A stretch of 64,000 bases of DNA, taken from assembly GCA_023389105.1 (NCBI GenBank), contig JAEWEY010000005.1, positions 124,001 to 188,000 on the forward strand, in the 5' to 3' direction. Positions within the stretch are counted from its first letter, which is position 1. Every line of letters starts with the position of its first letter. The position numbers and the translations under genes are program-made. The notes beneath the pieces were generated by a model that saw only the letters and a list, made by a program, of their open reading frames with translations, ran no database searches and was not told the DNA's origin. This document shows positions 52,289-60,269 of the stretch, piece by piece. The stretch comes from Pseudomonadota bacterium. Lineage in GTDB: Bacteria > Pseudomonadota > Alphaproteobacteria > Sphingomonadales > Sphingomonadaceae.

Positions 52289-53697
52289 TGAAGGCAATGG
52301 GCACCGACCTCGGCACGATCCATTTCGTCGGCATCGGCGGCATCGGCATGTCGGGCATCGCTGAGGTGATGCACCAGCTCGGCTACAAGGTGCAGGGCTC
52401 CGACGCGGCCGAGGGCTATGTCGTCGAGAAGCTGCGCAAGGCCGGCATCCCCGTGCACATCGGCCATGCCCGCGATAATCTCGGTGATGCAGCGGTCGTT
52501 GTCTGCTCGACCGCCATCCCCGACAGCAATCCGGAGGTCCAGGCCGCCGCCGAGCGCCGCCTGCCGCGCGTCCGCCGCGCCGAAATGCTCGCCGAGCTGA
52601 TGCGCATGCAGAAGACCGTCGCGGTCGCCGGGACGCACGGCAAGACCACGACGACGTCGATGGTCGCCGCGCTGCTCGACAGCGGCGGCGTCGACCCGAC
52701 GGTCATCAACGGCGGGATCATCAACCGCTACGGCTCCAACGCCCGTCTCGGCAAAAGCGACTGGTGGGTGATTGAGGCCGACGAAAGCGACGGCAGCTTC
52801 CTGCGTCTCGACGGGACTATCGCCGTCGTCACCAATATCGATCCGGAGCACCTCGAGCATTATGGCAGCTTCGACCGGGTCAAGGACGCCTTCGTCGAGT
52901 TCATCGAGAACGTGCCATTCTACGGCCTCGCAGTGCTCTGCGTGGATCACCCCGAAGTACAGAACATCATCGGCCGCATCCGCGACCGCCGGATCGTCAC
53001 CTACGGCTTCTCGGCGCTGGCCGACGTCCGCGCCGACAACGTCACGCCGGTCGCCGGCGGCACGAAGTTCGACGCCCTGATCCTCGACAAATCGGGCGAG
53101 CGCCGCACGATCCCGGTCAGCGTGCCGATTCCCGGCCGTCACAATGTGCAGAACGCGCTGGCCGCCATCGCCGTCGCGCTGGAGCTGGGCATTTCGGACG
53201 ACGCAATCATTGCCGGGTTCGAACGATTCGATGGCGTCAAACGTCGCTTCACGAAGGTGGGGGAAATCGACGGCGCGACGATCATCGACGATTACGCGCA
53301 TCACCCGACGGAGATCCGCGCGGTCCTGTCCGCCGCGCGCGAGGGCGCCGAAGGCCGCGTCATCGCGGTCGTGCAGCCGCACCGCTTCACCCGCCTGCAA
53401 GGGCTAATGGAAGAGTTCCAGAACGCCTTTAACGACGCCGACGTGGTGTTCGTGACGCCCGTATACGCGGCGGGTGAGGAACCGATCGGCGGTGTCGACG
53501 CCGCGGCGCTTGTCGAAGGCCTACGCGCCCACGGCCACCGAATGGTGCGCACCGTCGACAATCTCGAACAATTGTGCGGGGAACTGCGCGACCTTGCTGC
53601 CGAAGGCGACATGGTGATCTGCATGGGCGCCGGCGACATCACCAAATGGGCCGCCGCGCTTGCCGACGGCATCTGCGACGCAAGGGCGCGCAAATGA
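52285..53697 (+). CDS. murC: UDP-MurNAc:L-alanine ligase
   Basis: Adds L-Ala to UDP-MurNAc, the first Mur ligase step. 470 residues: IHFVGIGGIGMSGIAEVMHQLGY, VAGTHGKTTTTSMVA (ATP loop), EADESDGSF, and the C-terminal DDYAHHPTEIRAVL with PHRFTRL. ATG 52285 overlaps the murG stop. Long reading frames on the opposite strand are shadows. Overlaps murB (ATGA). Confidence 0.97.
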   Translation: MMKAMGTDLGTIHFVGIGGIGMSGIAEVMHQLGYKVQGSDAAEGYVVEKLRKAGIPVHIGHARDNLGDAAVVVCSTAIPDSNPEVQAAAERRLPRVRRAEMLAELMRMQKTVAVAGTHGKTTTTSMVAALLDSGGVDPTVINGGIINRYGSNARLGKSDWWVIEADESDGSFLRLDGTIAVVTNIDPEHLEHYGSFDRVKDAFVEFIENVPFYGLAVLCVDHPEVQNIIGRIRDRRIVTYGFSALADVRADNVTPVAGGTKFDALILDKSGERRTIPVSVPIPGRHNVQNALAAIAVALELGISDDAIIAGFERFDGVKRRFTKVGEIDGATIIDDYAHHPTEIRAVLSAAREGAEGRVIAVVQPHRFTRLQGLMEEFQNAFNDADVVFVTPVYAAGEEPIGGVDAAALVEGLRAHGHRMVRTVDNLEQLCGELRDLAAEGDMVICMGAGDITKWAAALADGICDARARK

Positions 53698-54587
53698 GCG
53701 TCGCGACCATGCCCGCCGTCCGGGGCAAGCTCACCCCTGACGCGCCGCTCGCCCCGCTCGTTTGGTTCAAGAGCGGCGGCAATGCCGAATGGCTGTTCGA
53801 GCCTGCCGACGAACAGGACCTGACCGACTTCCTCCGCGGCCTCGATCCCGACATCCCCGTGATGGCGCTCGGGCTAGGCTCCAACCTGATCGTCCGTGAC
53901 GGCGGCGTGCGAGGCGTCGTCGTCCGCCTCGGCAAGCCGTTCGCCAAAATCGAGCAGCTTGACGAAACCACCGTCCGTTGCGGCGGCGGCGCGAGCGGCA
54001 TCCTCGTCTCCTCGACCGTCCGCGACAAAGGCATCGCCGGCCTCGAATTCCTCCGCGGCATCCCGGGCACCGTTGGCGGCTTCGTTCGCATGAACGGCGG
54101 CGCCTATGGCCGCGAGGTTTGCGACATCCTCGTCTCCGCCCGCGTTGCGCTCCTCTCCGGCGAGGTCGAGGAATGGCCGCTCGACAAGCTCGGCTACACC
54201 TATCGCCACAGCGCGCTGCCGGAAGGCGCGATCGTCATCGACGCTGTCTTCCGCGGTCAGCCTGGCGACCCCGAGGCGATCGGCGCCGAGATGGACGCTA
54301 TCGCCCGCGCCCGCGAGGAATCGCAGCCGCTGCGCAGCCGCACAGGCGGCTCGACCTTCAAGAATCCGCCAGGCCACAAGGCTTGGGCACTGGTCGACGC
54401 GGCGGGCTGCCGCGGCTTCCGGATTGGCGACGCGCAAGTCTCGGAAAAGCACTGTAATTTCCTGCTCAACCTCGGTAGCGCCACCAGTGCGGAGATCGAG
54501 GAGCTGGGCGAGGAAGTGCGGCGCCGCGTCGAAGCGAAAACCCACATCACCCTCGAATGGGAAATCCAGCGGGTCGGGAACGCATGA
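53694..54587 (+). CDS. murB: UDP-N-acetylenolpyruvoylglucosamine reductase
   Basis: NADPH-dependent reduction that yields UDP-MurNAc. The 297-residue flavoprotein has TPDAPLAPLVWFKSGGNAEWL, ALGLGSNLIVRDGG (FAD), EFLRGIPGTVGGFVRMNGGAYG and the late GSTFKNPPGHKAWALVDAAGCRG with the catalytic Ser and the last helix. ATG 53694 overlaps murC. The truncated loop type is typical of type II MurB. Overlaps ddl (ATGA). Confidence 0.96.
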   Translation: MSVATMPAVRGKLTPDAPLAPLVWFKSGGNAEWLFEPADEQDLTDFLRGLDPDIPVMALGLGSNLIVRDGGVRGVVVRLGKPFAKIEQLDETTVRCGGGASGILVSSTVRDKGIAGLEFLRGIPGTVGGFVRMNGGAYGREVCDILVSARVALLSGEVEEWPLDKLGYTYRHSALPEGAIVIDAVFRGQPGDPEAIGAEMDAIARAREESQPLRSRTGGSTFKNPPGHKAWALVDAAGCRGFRIGDAQVSEKHCNFLLNLGSATSAEIEELGEEVRRRVEAKTHITLEWEIQRVGNA

Positions 54588-55510
54588 ATAAGGATCGTCA
54601 CGTTGTCGTCCTAATGGGGGGCTGGTCGTCGGAACGGGAAGTGTCGCTGACCAGCGGCAAGGGCGTCGCCGGCGCGCTGCGCGAGCGCGGCTGGTCGAAC
54701 GTGACCGAGCTCGACATGGACCGCGACGTCGCCGCGCGCCTTGCCGAGCTGAAGCCCGACGTCGTCTTCAACGCCCTGCACGGCACGCCGGGCGAGGACG
54801 GCACCGTCCAGGGAATGATGGACCTGATGGGCCTCCGCTACACGCACAGCGGCGTCGAGACCTCGGTCATCGCGATCGACAAGGAACTGACCAAGATGGT
54901 GCTGGTGCCGCACCGCATCCGGATGCCCGAAGGCACCATTGTGTCCAGCGAGAGCCTGCACCAGGAAGACCCCATCGCGCGGCCTTATGTGGTGAAGCCG
55001 GTCAATGAAGGCTCTTCCGTTGGCGTCGCGATCGTCACCGACGACGGCAATTATGGCAATCCGATCGGAAGGGACGTCGAGGGCCCTTGGCAGCACTTCG
55101 ACCGCCTACTCGCCGAGCCCTTCATCAAGGGCCGCGAACTAACCGTCGCGGTGCTCGGCAACGATCCGCTTGCGGTAACCGAGCTCAAGCCCAAAGCCGG
55201 CTTCTACGATTACGACGCCAAGTACACCGACGGCCTGACGCAGCATGTCTGCCCCGCCGACGTGCCTTTCGAGATCGGGCAGTCGATGATGGACATGGCC
55301 GCGCGGGCGCACCAGCTGCTGGGCTGCAAGGGCGCCTCGCGCTCCGACTTCCGCTGGGACGACGAGTTGGGCGAGGCGGGCATCTACCTGCTCGAGGTCA
55401 ACACCCAGCCCGGCATGACTCCGCTCAGCCTCGTGCCCGAACAGGCCAAGCATTGCGGCATCGCTTACGGCGAACTCGTCGAGCGGCTGATCGAGGAGGC
55501 GCTGAAATGA
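54584..55510 (+). CDS. ddl: D-alanine:D-alanine ligase
   Basis: Makes D-Ala-D-Ala for MurF. The 308-residue ATP-grasp enzyme has VVLMGGWSSEREVSLTSGKG, ALHGTPGEDGTVQG, YVVKPVNEGSSVGV and the Mg site ICLLEVNTQPGMTPLSLVPEQAK type end. ATG 54584 overlaps murB. GGWSSEREVS is the alphaproteobacterial DdlB type. Overlaps ftsQ (ATGA). Confidence 0.96.
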   Translation: MNKDRHVVVLMGGWSSEREVSLTSGKGVAGALRERGWSNVTELDMDRDVAARLAELKPDVVFNALHGTPGEDGTVQGMMDLMGLRYTHSGVETSVIAIDKELTKMVLVPHRIRMPEGTIVSSESLHQEDPIARPYVVKPVNEGSSVGVAIVTDDGNYGNPIGRDVEGPWQHFDRLLAEPFIKGRELTVAVLGNDPLAVTELKPKAGFYDYDAKYTDGLTQHVCPADVPFEIGQSMMDMAARAHQLLGCKGASRSDFRWDDELGEAGIYLLEVNTQPGMTPLSLVPEQAKHCGIAYGELVERLIEEALK

Positions 55511-56427
55511 CCGCCGCCCACGTCCGTCGCGGCGGCAGCGCCGGTCGCGCCAACGCCAAGAAATCCTCCAAGGTCGCGGTCCCCAAGAAGATCGTGAAAC
55601 GCCTGCCGGTCGATCAGGCGCGCGCCAACAAGGTCGCGGGTCTCGCCTTCGCCGCATTCGTCGTCGTCATCGCGATCGTCGCGTTGATCGCCCTCGACAT
55701 CCCCGCCAAGGCCGAACGCGCGGCGGGCGTTGCCGTCGGCCACGCCGGTTTCACCGTCAGCGGTTATCAGATCGTCGGCATCAACAAGATGGACCGCAAG
55801 CTGGTCGACGCCGTCGTCACCGACGAACTCAAGCGCGCCGCCGATGAAGCCGGCTCGAGCAAGGCCCCGCAGGCGCTCGTCGACGTGTCCGCCATCCGCC
55901 AGCGCCTCCTCGGCTACGGCTGGGTCAAGGACGCGCGCGTGTCGCACCGCCTGCCGGACACGCTCGTCATCGATATCGTCGAGCGCACGCCGTCCGCCCT
56001 GTGGCAAAGCGACGGCCGCCTCGCGCTGATCGACAAGGACGGTGTGGTCCTCGACCGCGTGCCTGTCGATAAGATGCCGGACTTGCCCCTGGTAATCGGA
56101 ACCGGCGCCAACGCGCGATCTGATCAACTTGGGCGCCTGATGGCCGCGGTGCCGACGCTGAAGCCGCAACTTGCATCTGCCAATTGGGTTGGCGGTCGCC
56201 GCTGGGATTTGAGCTTCCAGTCGGGTGAGACCGTCTCGCTTCCCGAAGGCGAGGAAGCGGCCAAGGCGGCGCTGACCAAGTTCGTGCGCCTCGACAAGCA
56301 AACCGGTTTGCTTGGCCGCGGCATCCTCCGCTTCGACCTCCGCGTCCCCGGTAAGATGATTGTCCGCCTGCCCCGAGCACCCGGCGAAGCCATCGCCCCG
56401 GCCGCACCGCCGCCGCAGGAGGGCTAG
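55507..56427 (+). CDS. ftsQ: Cell division protein FtsQ
   Basis: Inner-membrane divisome scaffold of 306 residues. A basic cytosolic head is followed by one helix (GLAFAAFVVVIAIVALIALDI), a POTRA domain (about residues 75-150; HAGFTVSGYQIVGI) and the FtsQ beta domain with VSHRLPDTLVIDIVERTPSALWQSDGRLALID. The Pro/Ala tail is short. Start overlaps ddl; the stop TAG shares one base with the ftsA GTG. Confidence 0.94.
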   Translation: MTAAHVRRGGSAGRANAKKSSKVAVPKKIVKRLPVDQARANKVAGLAFAAFVVVIAIVALIALDIPAKAERAAGVAVGHAGFTVSGYQIVGINKMDRKLVDAVVTDELKRAADEAGSSKAPQALVDVSAIRQRLLGYGWVKDARVSHRLPDTLVIDIVERTPSALWQSDGRLALIDKDGVVLDRVPVDKMPDLPLVIGTGANARSDQLGRLMAAVPTLKPQLASANWVGGRRWDLSFQSGETVSLPEGEEAAKAALTKFVRLDKQTGLLGRGILRFDLRVPGKMIVRLPRAPGEAIAPAAPPPQEG

Positions 56428-57680
56428 TGGCGCAGCCCGTAGAACAACCCCTCATCGCCGCCCTCGACATCGGTTCGTCCAAGGTCAGCGCGATGATCGC
56501 GCGGGCCGACGAAACCGGCCGGCTGACCGTGCTCGGCACCGGCCAGCGCGAGAGCCGCGGCGTCAAGCGCGGCTTCATCACCGATATGGCCGCAAGCGAG
56601 TTCGCGGTCCGCGAAGCGGTCGAACTCGCTGAACGCATGTCGGGCCTCACCGTCGAGGACGTGTGGGCCAGCTACGGCGCCGGCGGCCTCGTCAGCGACC
56701 TCGCCAATGTCGAAGTCGAGCTTGGGGGCCACGCCATCGAGCAGGCCGACATCAATCAGCTCCTCCAGGCCGGCAAGGACGCCATCGACAAGAACGGCCA
56801 GGTCGTCCTTCACGCGCATCCGGCGCTGTTCACCATCGACCGCGCGCAGGGCGTCCGTCAGCCGATCGGCCTCCATGCCAGCAAGCTCGGCGTCGACATC
56901 CACGTCATCGCTGCCGAACCGGCGCCGCTGCGCAACATCGACACCGTCATTCGTCAGGCACACCTCGGCGTTCGCGCCATTGTCGCATCGCCCATCGCCG
57001 CCGGGCTAGCCTGCCTCAGCGAAGAGGAACGCGAGCTCGGCGTCGCGCTGGTCGAGATGGGCGCCGAAGTGACCAACGTTTCCGTCCACTATGGCGGGAT
57101 GCTGCTCGGCCTTCACTCGATCCCGCTCGGCGCCAAAGATATCACCAACGACATCGCCGCGGCCTTCGCCGTCCAGCGCCGCGACGCCGAGCGGCTGAAA
57201 TGCTTCTACGGCTCGGCAATGACGAGTCCACGCGACAATCACGAGATCATCGAGGCGACGCAGATCGGGGCGGAGCAGGGGACCGAGCCGATGAAGCTCA
57301 CTCGCGCTCAGCTAATGATGGTCATCCGCCAGCGCGTCGAGGAACTGACCAACGAGATCGAGGCCGCGCTGAAGACGCTTGGCTTCACCGGGCCCGTCGG
57401 TCGCCAAGTCGTGCTCACCGGCGGCGGTGCCGAGCTGAAGAACGTCGCCGATTACATGCAGGGCGTCCTCGGCCGCGCCGTCCGCCTGGGACGACCCAAG
57501 CAGATTACCGGCCTGCCTGATGCGCACAGCGGCCCTGCTTTCTCGACGCTCGTCGGTCTCGCCATGCTCGCCGCCAGCGGCCGCGGCGACATCCGCGACA
57601 TCGCCGGTCCGGTGGTCAAGCCGTCGCGCAACAAGGGAATGGTCGGCCGGCTGATCGACGCAATGAAGGGCGGCTACTGA
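56427..57680 (+). CDS. ftsA: Cell division protein FtsA
   Basis: Actin-like protein that tethers FtsZ to the membrane. The 417-residue product has LIAALDIGSSKVSAMIA (phosphate 1), the 1C domain, GVALVEMGAEVTNVSVH (phosphate 2), VVLTGGGAELKNV (adenosine), and a C-terminal amphipathic helix (GMVGRLIDAMKGGY) for membrane attachment. GTG start 56427. Normally ftsZ follows at once; here a transporter gene overlaps the stop and ftsZ is 6.3 kb away. Confidence 0.96.
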   Translation: MAQPVEQPLIAALDIGSSKVSAMIARADETGRLTVLGTGQRESRGVKRGFITDMAASEFAVREAVELAERMSGLTVEDVWASYGAGGLVSDLANVEVELGGHAIEQADINQLLQAGKDAIDKNGQVVLHAHPALFTIDRAQGVRQPIGLHASKLGVDIHVIAAEPAPLRNIDTVIRQAHLGVRAIVASPIAAGLACLSEEERELGVALVEMGAEVTNVSVHYGGMLLGLHSIPLGAKDITNDIAAAFAVQRRDAERLKCFYGSAMTSPRDNHEIIEATQIGAEQGTEPMKLTRAQLMMVIRQRVEELTNEIEAALKTLGFTGPVGRQVVLTGGGAELKNVADYMQGVLGRAVRLGRPKQITGLPDAHSGPAFSTLVGLAMLAASGRGDIRDIAGPVVKPSRNKGMVGRLIDAMKGGY

Positions 57681-58894
57681 CCGCCTCCCTGCCGCGGCGG
57701 AGCAGCACGCTCCTCGTTGCCCTGCTCGGCATCGCCGTCTTCTTCAACTACGTCGACCGTGGCGCCATCGGCATTGCCGCGCCGCTGATGATTTCGGAGC
57801 TGAAGCTTAGCCCCGAAGCGTTCGGCATCATCCTGTCTGCCTTCTTTTGGGTTTACGCACCGATTCAGCTTTTCGTCGGGTGGCTGGTCGACCGCTTCTC
57901 GGTATTCAAATTGATGGCTGCCGGCGTCCTCATTTGGGCCATGGCCACGCTGGCGATGGGCTTCGTGTCGGCCTTTGCGCCCTTGGTGATCCTGCGCGTG
58001 CTCCTCGGCATGGGCGAAACGGTGGCCTTCCCCGGTGCGTCCAAGATTATTGCGACGCATTTGCCTGCTGAGCGGCGGGGCATCGCCAATTCGGCGCTGG
58101 CGCTTGGCATCGCCCTTGGCCCAGCCGCTGGAACTTTCGCAGGGGGAATTATCCTCGGTGCCTACGGGTGGCGGGCAATCTTCATCGTCTTCGGTCTCGT
58201 AACGCTCATCTGGCTTCTACCGTGGCAGACGGCCAGCCGCGAAGTGAGGGCGCCGGATCATCGTGCGCAGCAGGTCAGTGTGCCCGCCCGACATCTTTTT
58301 CGTCAGTGGCCACTGTGGGCGATGTCCATTGCGCATGTCGCCAGCAACTATGTCTTTTATTTCCTGCTTGGCTGGCTGCCACTGTTCCTGACCAAGTCGC
58401 GCGGTCTTTCCATCGCGGAGATGACCTGGATCGCAACGCTCGGCTACGCTGCCCAGGCGGTCGCGGCGCTAACACTGGGTCTGGTCTCTGACTGGTGGAC
58501 CCGCTCGGGCCGATCGGAAGCTGCCGTAAGACGTTTCATGATGCTCGCGGGGCAGATGGTCGCGGCCGCCGCGGTTTTCTGTCTGCCCTTCGCCGATAGT
58601 CCGGTGAAGCTCACGATGTTGCTTTGCACCGCGGGCATCGCCACAGGCGCCCTTTCGCTCAACACCTATGCCATTGCGCAGATGTTCGCGGGGCCTCGCG
58701 CGGTCGGCACATGGGTCGGCATTCAGAACGCGGTCGGCAACTCATCGGGAATTTTCGGCCCCATTCTGACCGGCATCATCGTTCAGCGCGCAGGCTATGC
58801 GACGGCGTGCACCATTACGGCCGCCGTCGCCGCGTTCGGCGCGCTCTGGTGGATCATCGGCGTTCCGAAAATCCACCAGGTTGAGCTGGATTAG
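57677..58894 (+). CDS. MFS transporter (ACS-like family), apparent CTG start overlapping ftsA
   Basis: A 12-helix major facilitator of about 405 residues. The first helix, TLLVALLGIAVFFNYVDRGAIGIAAP, is required and lies upstream of the first ATG (57788). No ATG, GTG or TTG occurs in frame before it. CTG at 57677 overlaps the ftsA stop as CTGA and has GAAGGG six bases upstream. LGMGETVAFPGASKIIATHLPAERRGIANS matches the anion:cation symporter group (hexuronates, glucarate and related acids); substrate unknown. Third-position composition is less GC-biased than in the dcw genes, consistent with a later arrival. Confidence 0.8.
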   Translation: MTASLPRRSSTLLVALLGIAVFFNYVDRGAIGIAAPLMISELKLSPEAFGIILSAFFWVYAPIQLFVGWLVDRFSVFKLMAAGVLIWAMATLAMGFVSAFAPLVILRVLLGMGETVAFPGASKIIATHLPAERRGIANSALALGIALGPAAGTFAGGIILGAYGWRAIFIVFGLVTLIWLLPWQTASREVRAPDHRAQQVSVPARHLFRQWPLWAMSIAHVASNYVFYFLLGWLPLFLTKSRGLSIAEMTWIATLGYAAQAVAALTLGLVSDWWTRSGRSEAAVRRFMMLAGQMVAAAAVFCLPFADSPVKLTMLLCTAGIATGALSLNTYAIAQMFAGPRAVGTWVGIQNAVGNSSGIFGPILTGIIVQRAGYATACTITAAVAAFGALWWIIGVPKIHQVELD

Positions 58895-59397
58895 ACGGTC
58901 GTCGATTCCATTGTTGTCAGCGTCGGCGTCGGGACGCCGCTCGCCTTATACTCCGCGGTCAACTCCTGCTTGCGCGCCGCCAGCTGTTCCCCAAGCGCGT
59001 CCATATCGAGCCCGGCCTTGCGCGCCTGCGCAAACAAGCCCTCCATGCGCTTCTCTTCCTCCTGGACGTGGTGCTCGATCTCTTCGCTCAGCACCTTGAC
59101 CTTGCTGTCGTAATATTCGTCGTCGGGGCCGCCCTTCAGGATCTCTGCGATCAACACCTTGGCTCCGTCATGCTCGACAAAGGATTCCTTGAGCAAATCC
59201 TCTTCGACCTTGCCCTCGCACGCTGGATAGAAAATCTCTTCCTCGATCGAGGAGTGTACTGATAGCTCCAAGCAAATTTGCTCGGCTAGCTTCTGCTTGC
59301 GCCCGTCGCCCGTTGCCTTCTCGAACTGCTCGAACAGCTCTTCGACTTCGCGATGATCCGCCTTAAGCAGCGCAATTGCATCCTGTTTATCGGCCAT
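58891..59397 (-). CDS. Hemerythrin-like domain protein
   Basis: A 168-residue four-helix bundle protein likely to bind a di-iron or oxygen/NO-reactive centre. Expected ligands are visible: His in KADHREVEELFEQF, HSSIEEEIFYPA, EHDGAKVLI and HHVQEEEKRMEGLF. A disordered tail rich in Thr and Pro follows. ATG 59397 has AGGAG at seven bases; the long N-terminal frame from 59643 is rejected. Such proteins are often general-stress genes; GGAAC at 59449-59445 lacks a good partner element. Confidence 0.87.
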   Translation of the reverse strand: MADKQDAIALLKADHREVEELFEQFEKATGDGRKQKLAEQICLELSVHSSIEEEIFYPACEGKVEEDLLKESFVEHDGAKVLIAEILKGGPDDEYYDSKVKVLSEEIEHHVQEEEKRMEGLFAQARKAGLDMDALGEQLAARKQELTAEYKASGVPTPTLTTMESTTV

Positions 59398-59467
59398 GGC
59401 CACGCTCCTCCTGTTTGCGCAGGAAGCGCGCGTGCTCCGCTTGTGTTCCGTCGGGTCGACTACACTT

Positions 59468-59686
59468 CTACCGCTTCTCTGCTTCGCGCTTGGCGTAAGC
59501 AATCGCCGCCTTTTCCTGGCGGTGTGAATATTCGCGGCATGCCATGCCCAGGATCGACGTCGCCATGCCGCCAAGAAGCGCCGGCAGTTTCCATGCCGCC
59601 TGGTCCGCACCGGGCCAGCCCGACGCACCAAGCAACAACACACTGATGCTGGAAATGAGGTAGCCGGTCAGCTTCCAGTCAAGCAT
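59468..59686 (-). CDS. Small inner-membrane protein (72 aa), unknown
   Basis: Two short hydrophobic helices (WKLTGYLISSISVLLLGASG and LPALLGGMATSILGMA) followed by a charged tail (REYSHRQEKAAIAYAKREAEKR). GAGGA lies six bases before the ATG. It is 70 bp upstream of the hemerythrin gene on the same strand. Confidence 0.65.
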   Translation of the reverse strand: MLDWKLTGYLISSISVLLLGASGWPGADQAAWKLPALLGGMATSILGMACREYSHRQEKAAIAYAKREAEKR

Positions 59687-59734
59687 TTCGTTTCCTCGTT
59701 ATGGCGGCTGTGTGGTGAAGTCCCGCGGATCGGG

Positions 59735-59758
59735 GCGCATTCACATGGTTGAATGCGC
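59735..59758. repeat. Perfect 9-bp inverted repeat in the intergenic gap
   Basis: GCGCATTCA / TGAATGCGC with a 6-base centre. It lies between the 72-residue and 152-residue genes. On the minus strand it would form a stable hairpin just after the 152-residue gene, but no T run follows; it could be a weak terminator or a protein-binding site. Confidence 0.5.
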
Positions 59759-59760
59759 AG

Positions 59761-60219
59761 CTAATGCTGCTGCTCGGCGGCGTTGCGTGCCTTGTCCCGC
59801 AGCGCCCGCGCGGCCCGGTTTGCCTCGCGTTCTTCGCGCATCTGCTTTGCCTCGCGATACCGCTGGTATTCGCCGGGCCCTGCCGGTCGTAGCGGTTCGG
59901 CCCAATCCTTTCCGGTTGCCGCCTTCACGGCCATCGTGCCGACGACCAGGCCAACGTTTGCGAGATCCAGGCTGTCCAGCCCTTTGCCGCATCCCATCGG
60001 CGAACGCGCGCACGCGGCCTGTGCAGCGGGCGTCGCCGACGACGCACCCTGAAGATCCCGATCGGTTTGGCGCGCAGCAGCCGCGACGTTCGGGTCGATC
60101 CGATAGGGTTGTGCCGCCCGCCCACACACCACGACGGCAGCGGCATCCGGGCTTGAGCAGCCTCGATCGGGCGGCGTGCTCGCGAGGGGCGCAAGGGCCA
60201 ATATGAGGACCAAGAGCAT
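59761..60219 (-). CDS. Exported Ala-rich protein, unknown
   Basis: A 152-residue protein with a signal peptide (MLLVLILALAPLAST), a cysteine-containing middle (DRGCSSPDAAAVVVCGRA and ACARSPMGCGKGLDSLD) and a charged helical tail (REEREANRAARALRDKARNAAEQQH). The four cysteines could form two disulfides in the periplasm. Related Cys-rich small exported proteins with VVVCG are common in sphingomonads; no function known. Confidence 0.68.
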   Translation of the reverse strand: MLLVLILALAPLASTPPDRGCSSPDAAAVVVCGRAAQPYRIDPNVAAAARQTDRDLQGASSATPAAQAACARSPMGCGKGLDSLDLANVGLVVGTMAVKAATGKDWAEPLRPAGPGEYQRYREAKQMREEREANRAARALRDKARNAAEQQH

Positions 60220-60269
60220 TTGCGCGCTGTAGCCGATACGTTCACGCCGAGCGAGCGGCGTTGCCTGCG

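Noticed and set aside
52003..53400. 465-residue open frame opposite murC
   Set aside because: Antisense shadow of murC/murG; no motif and no ribosome site.
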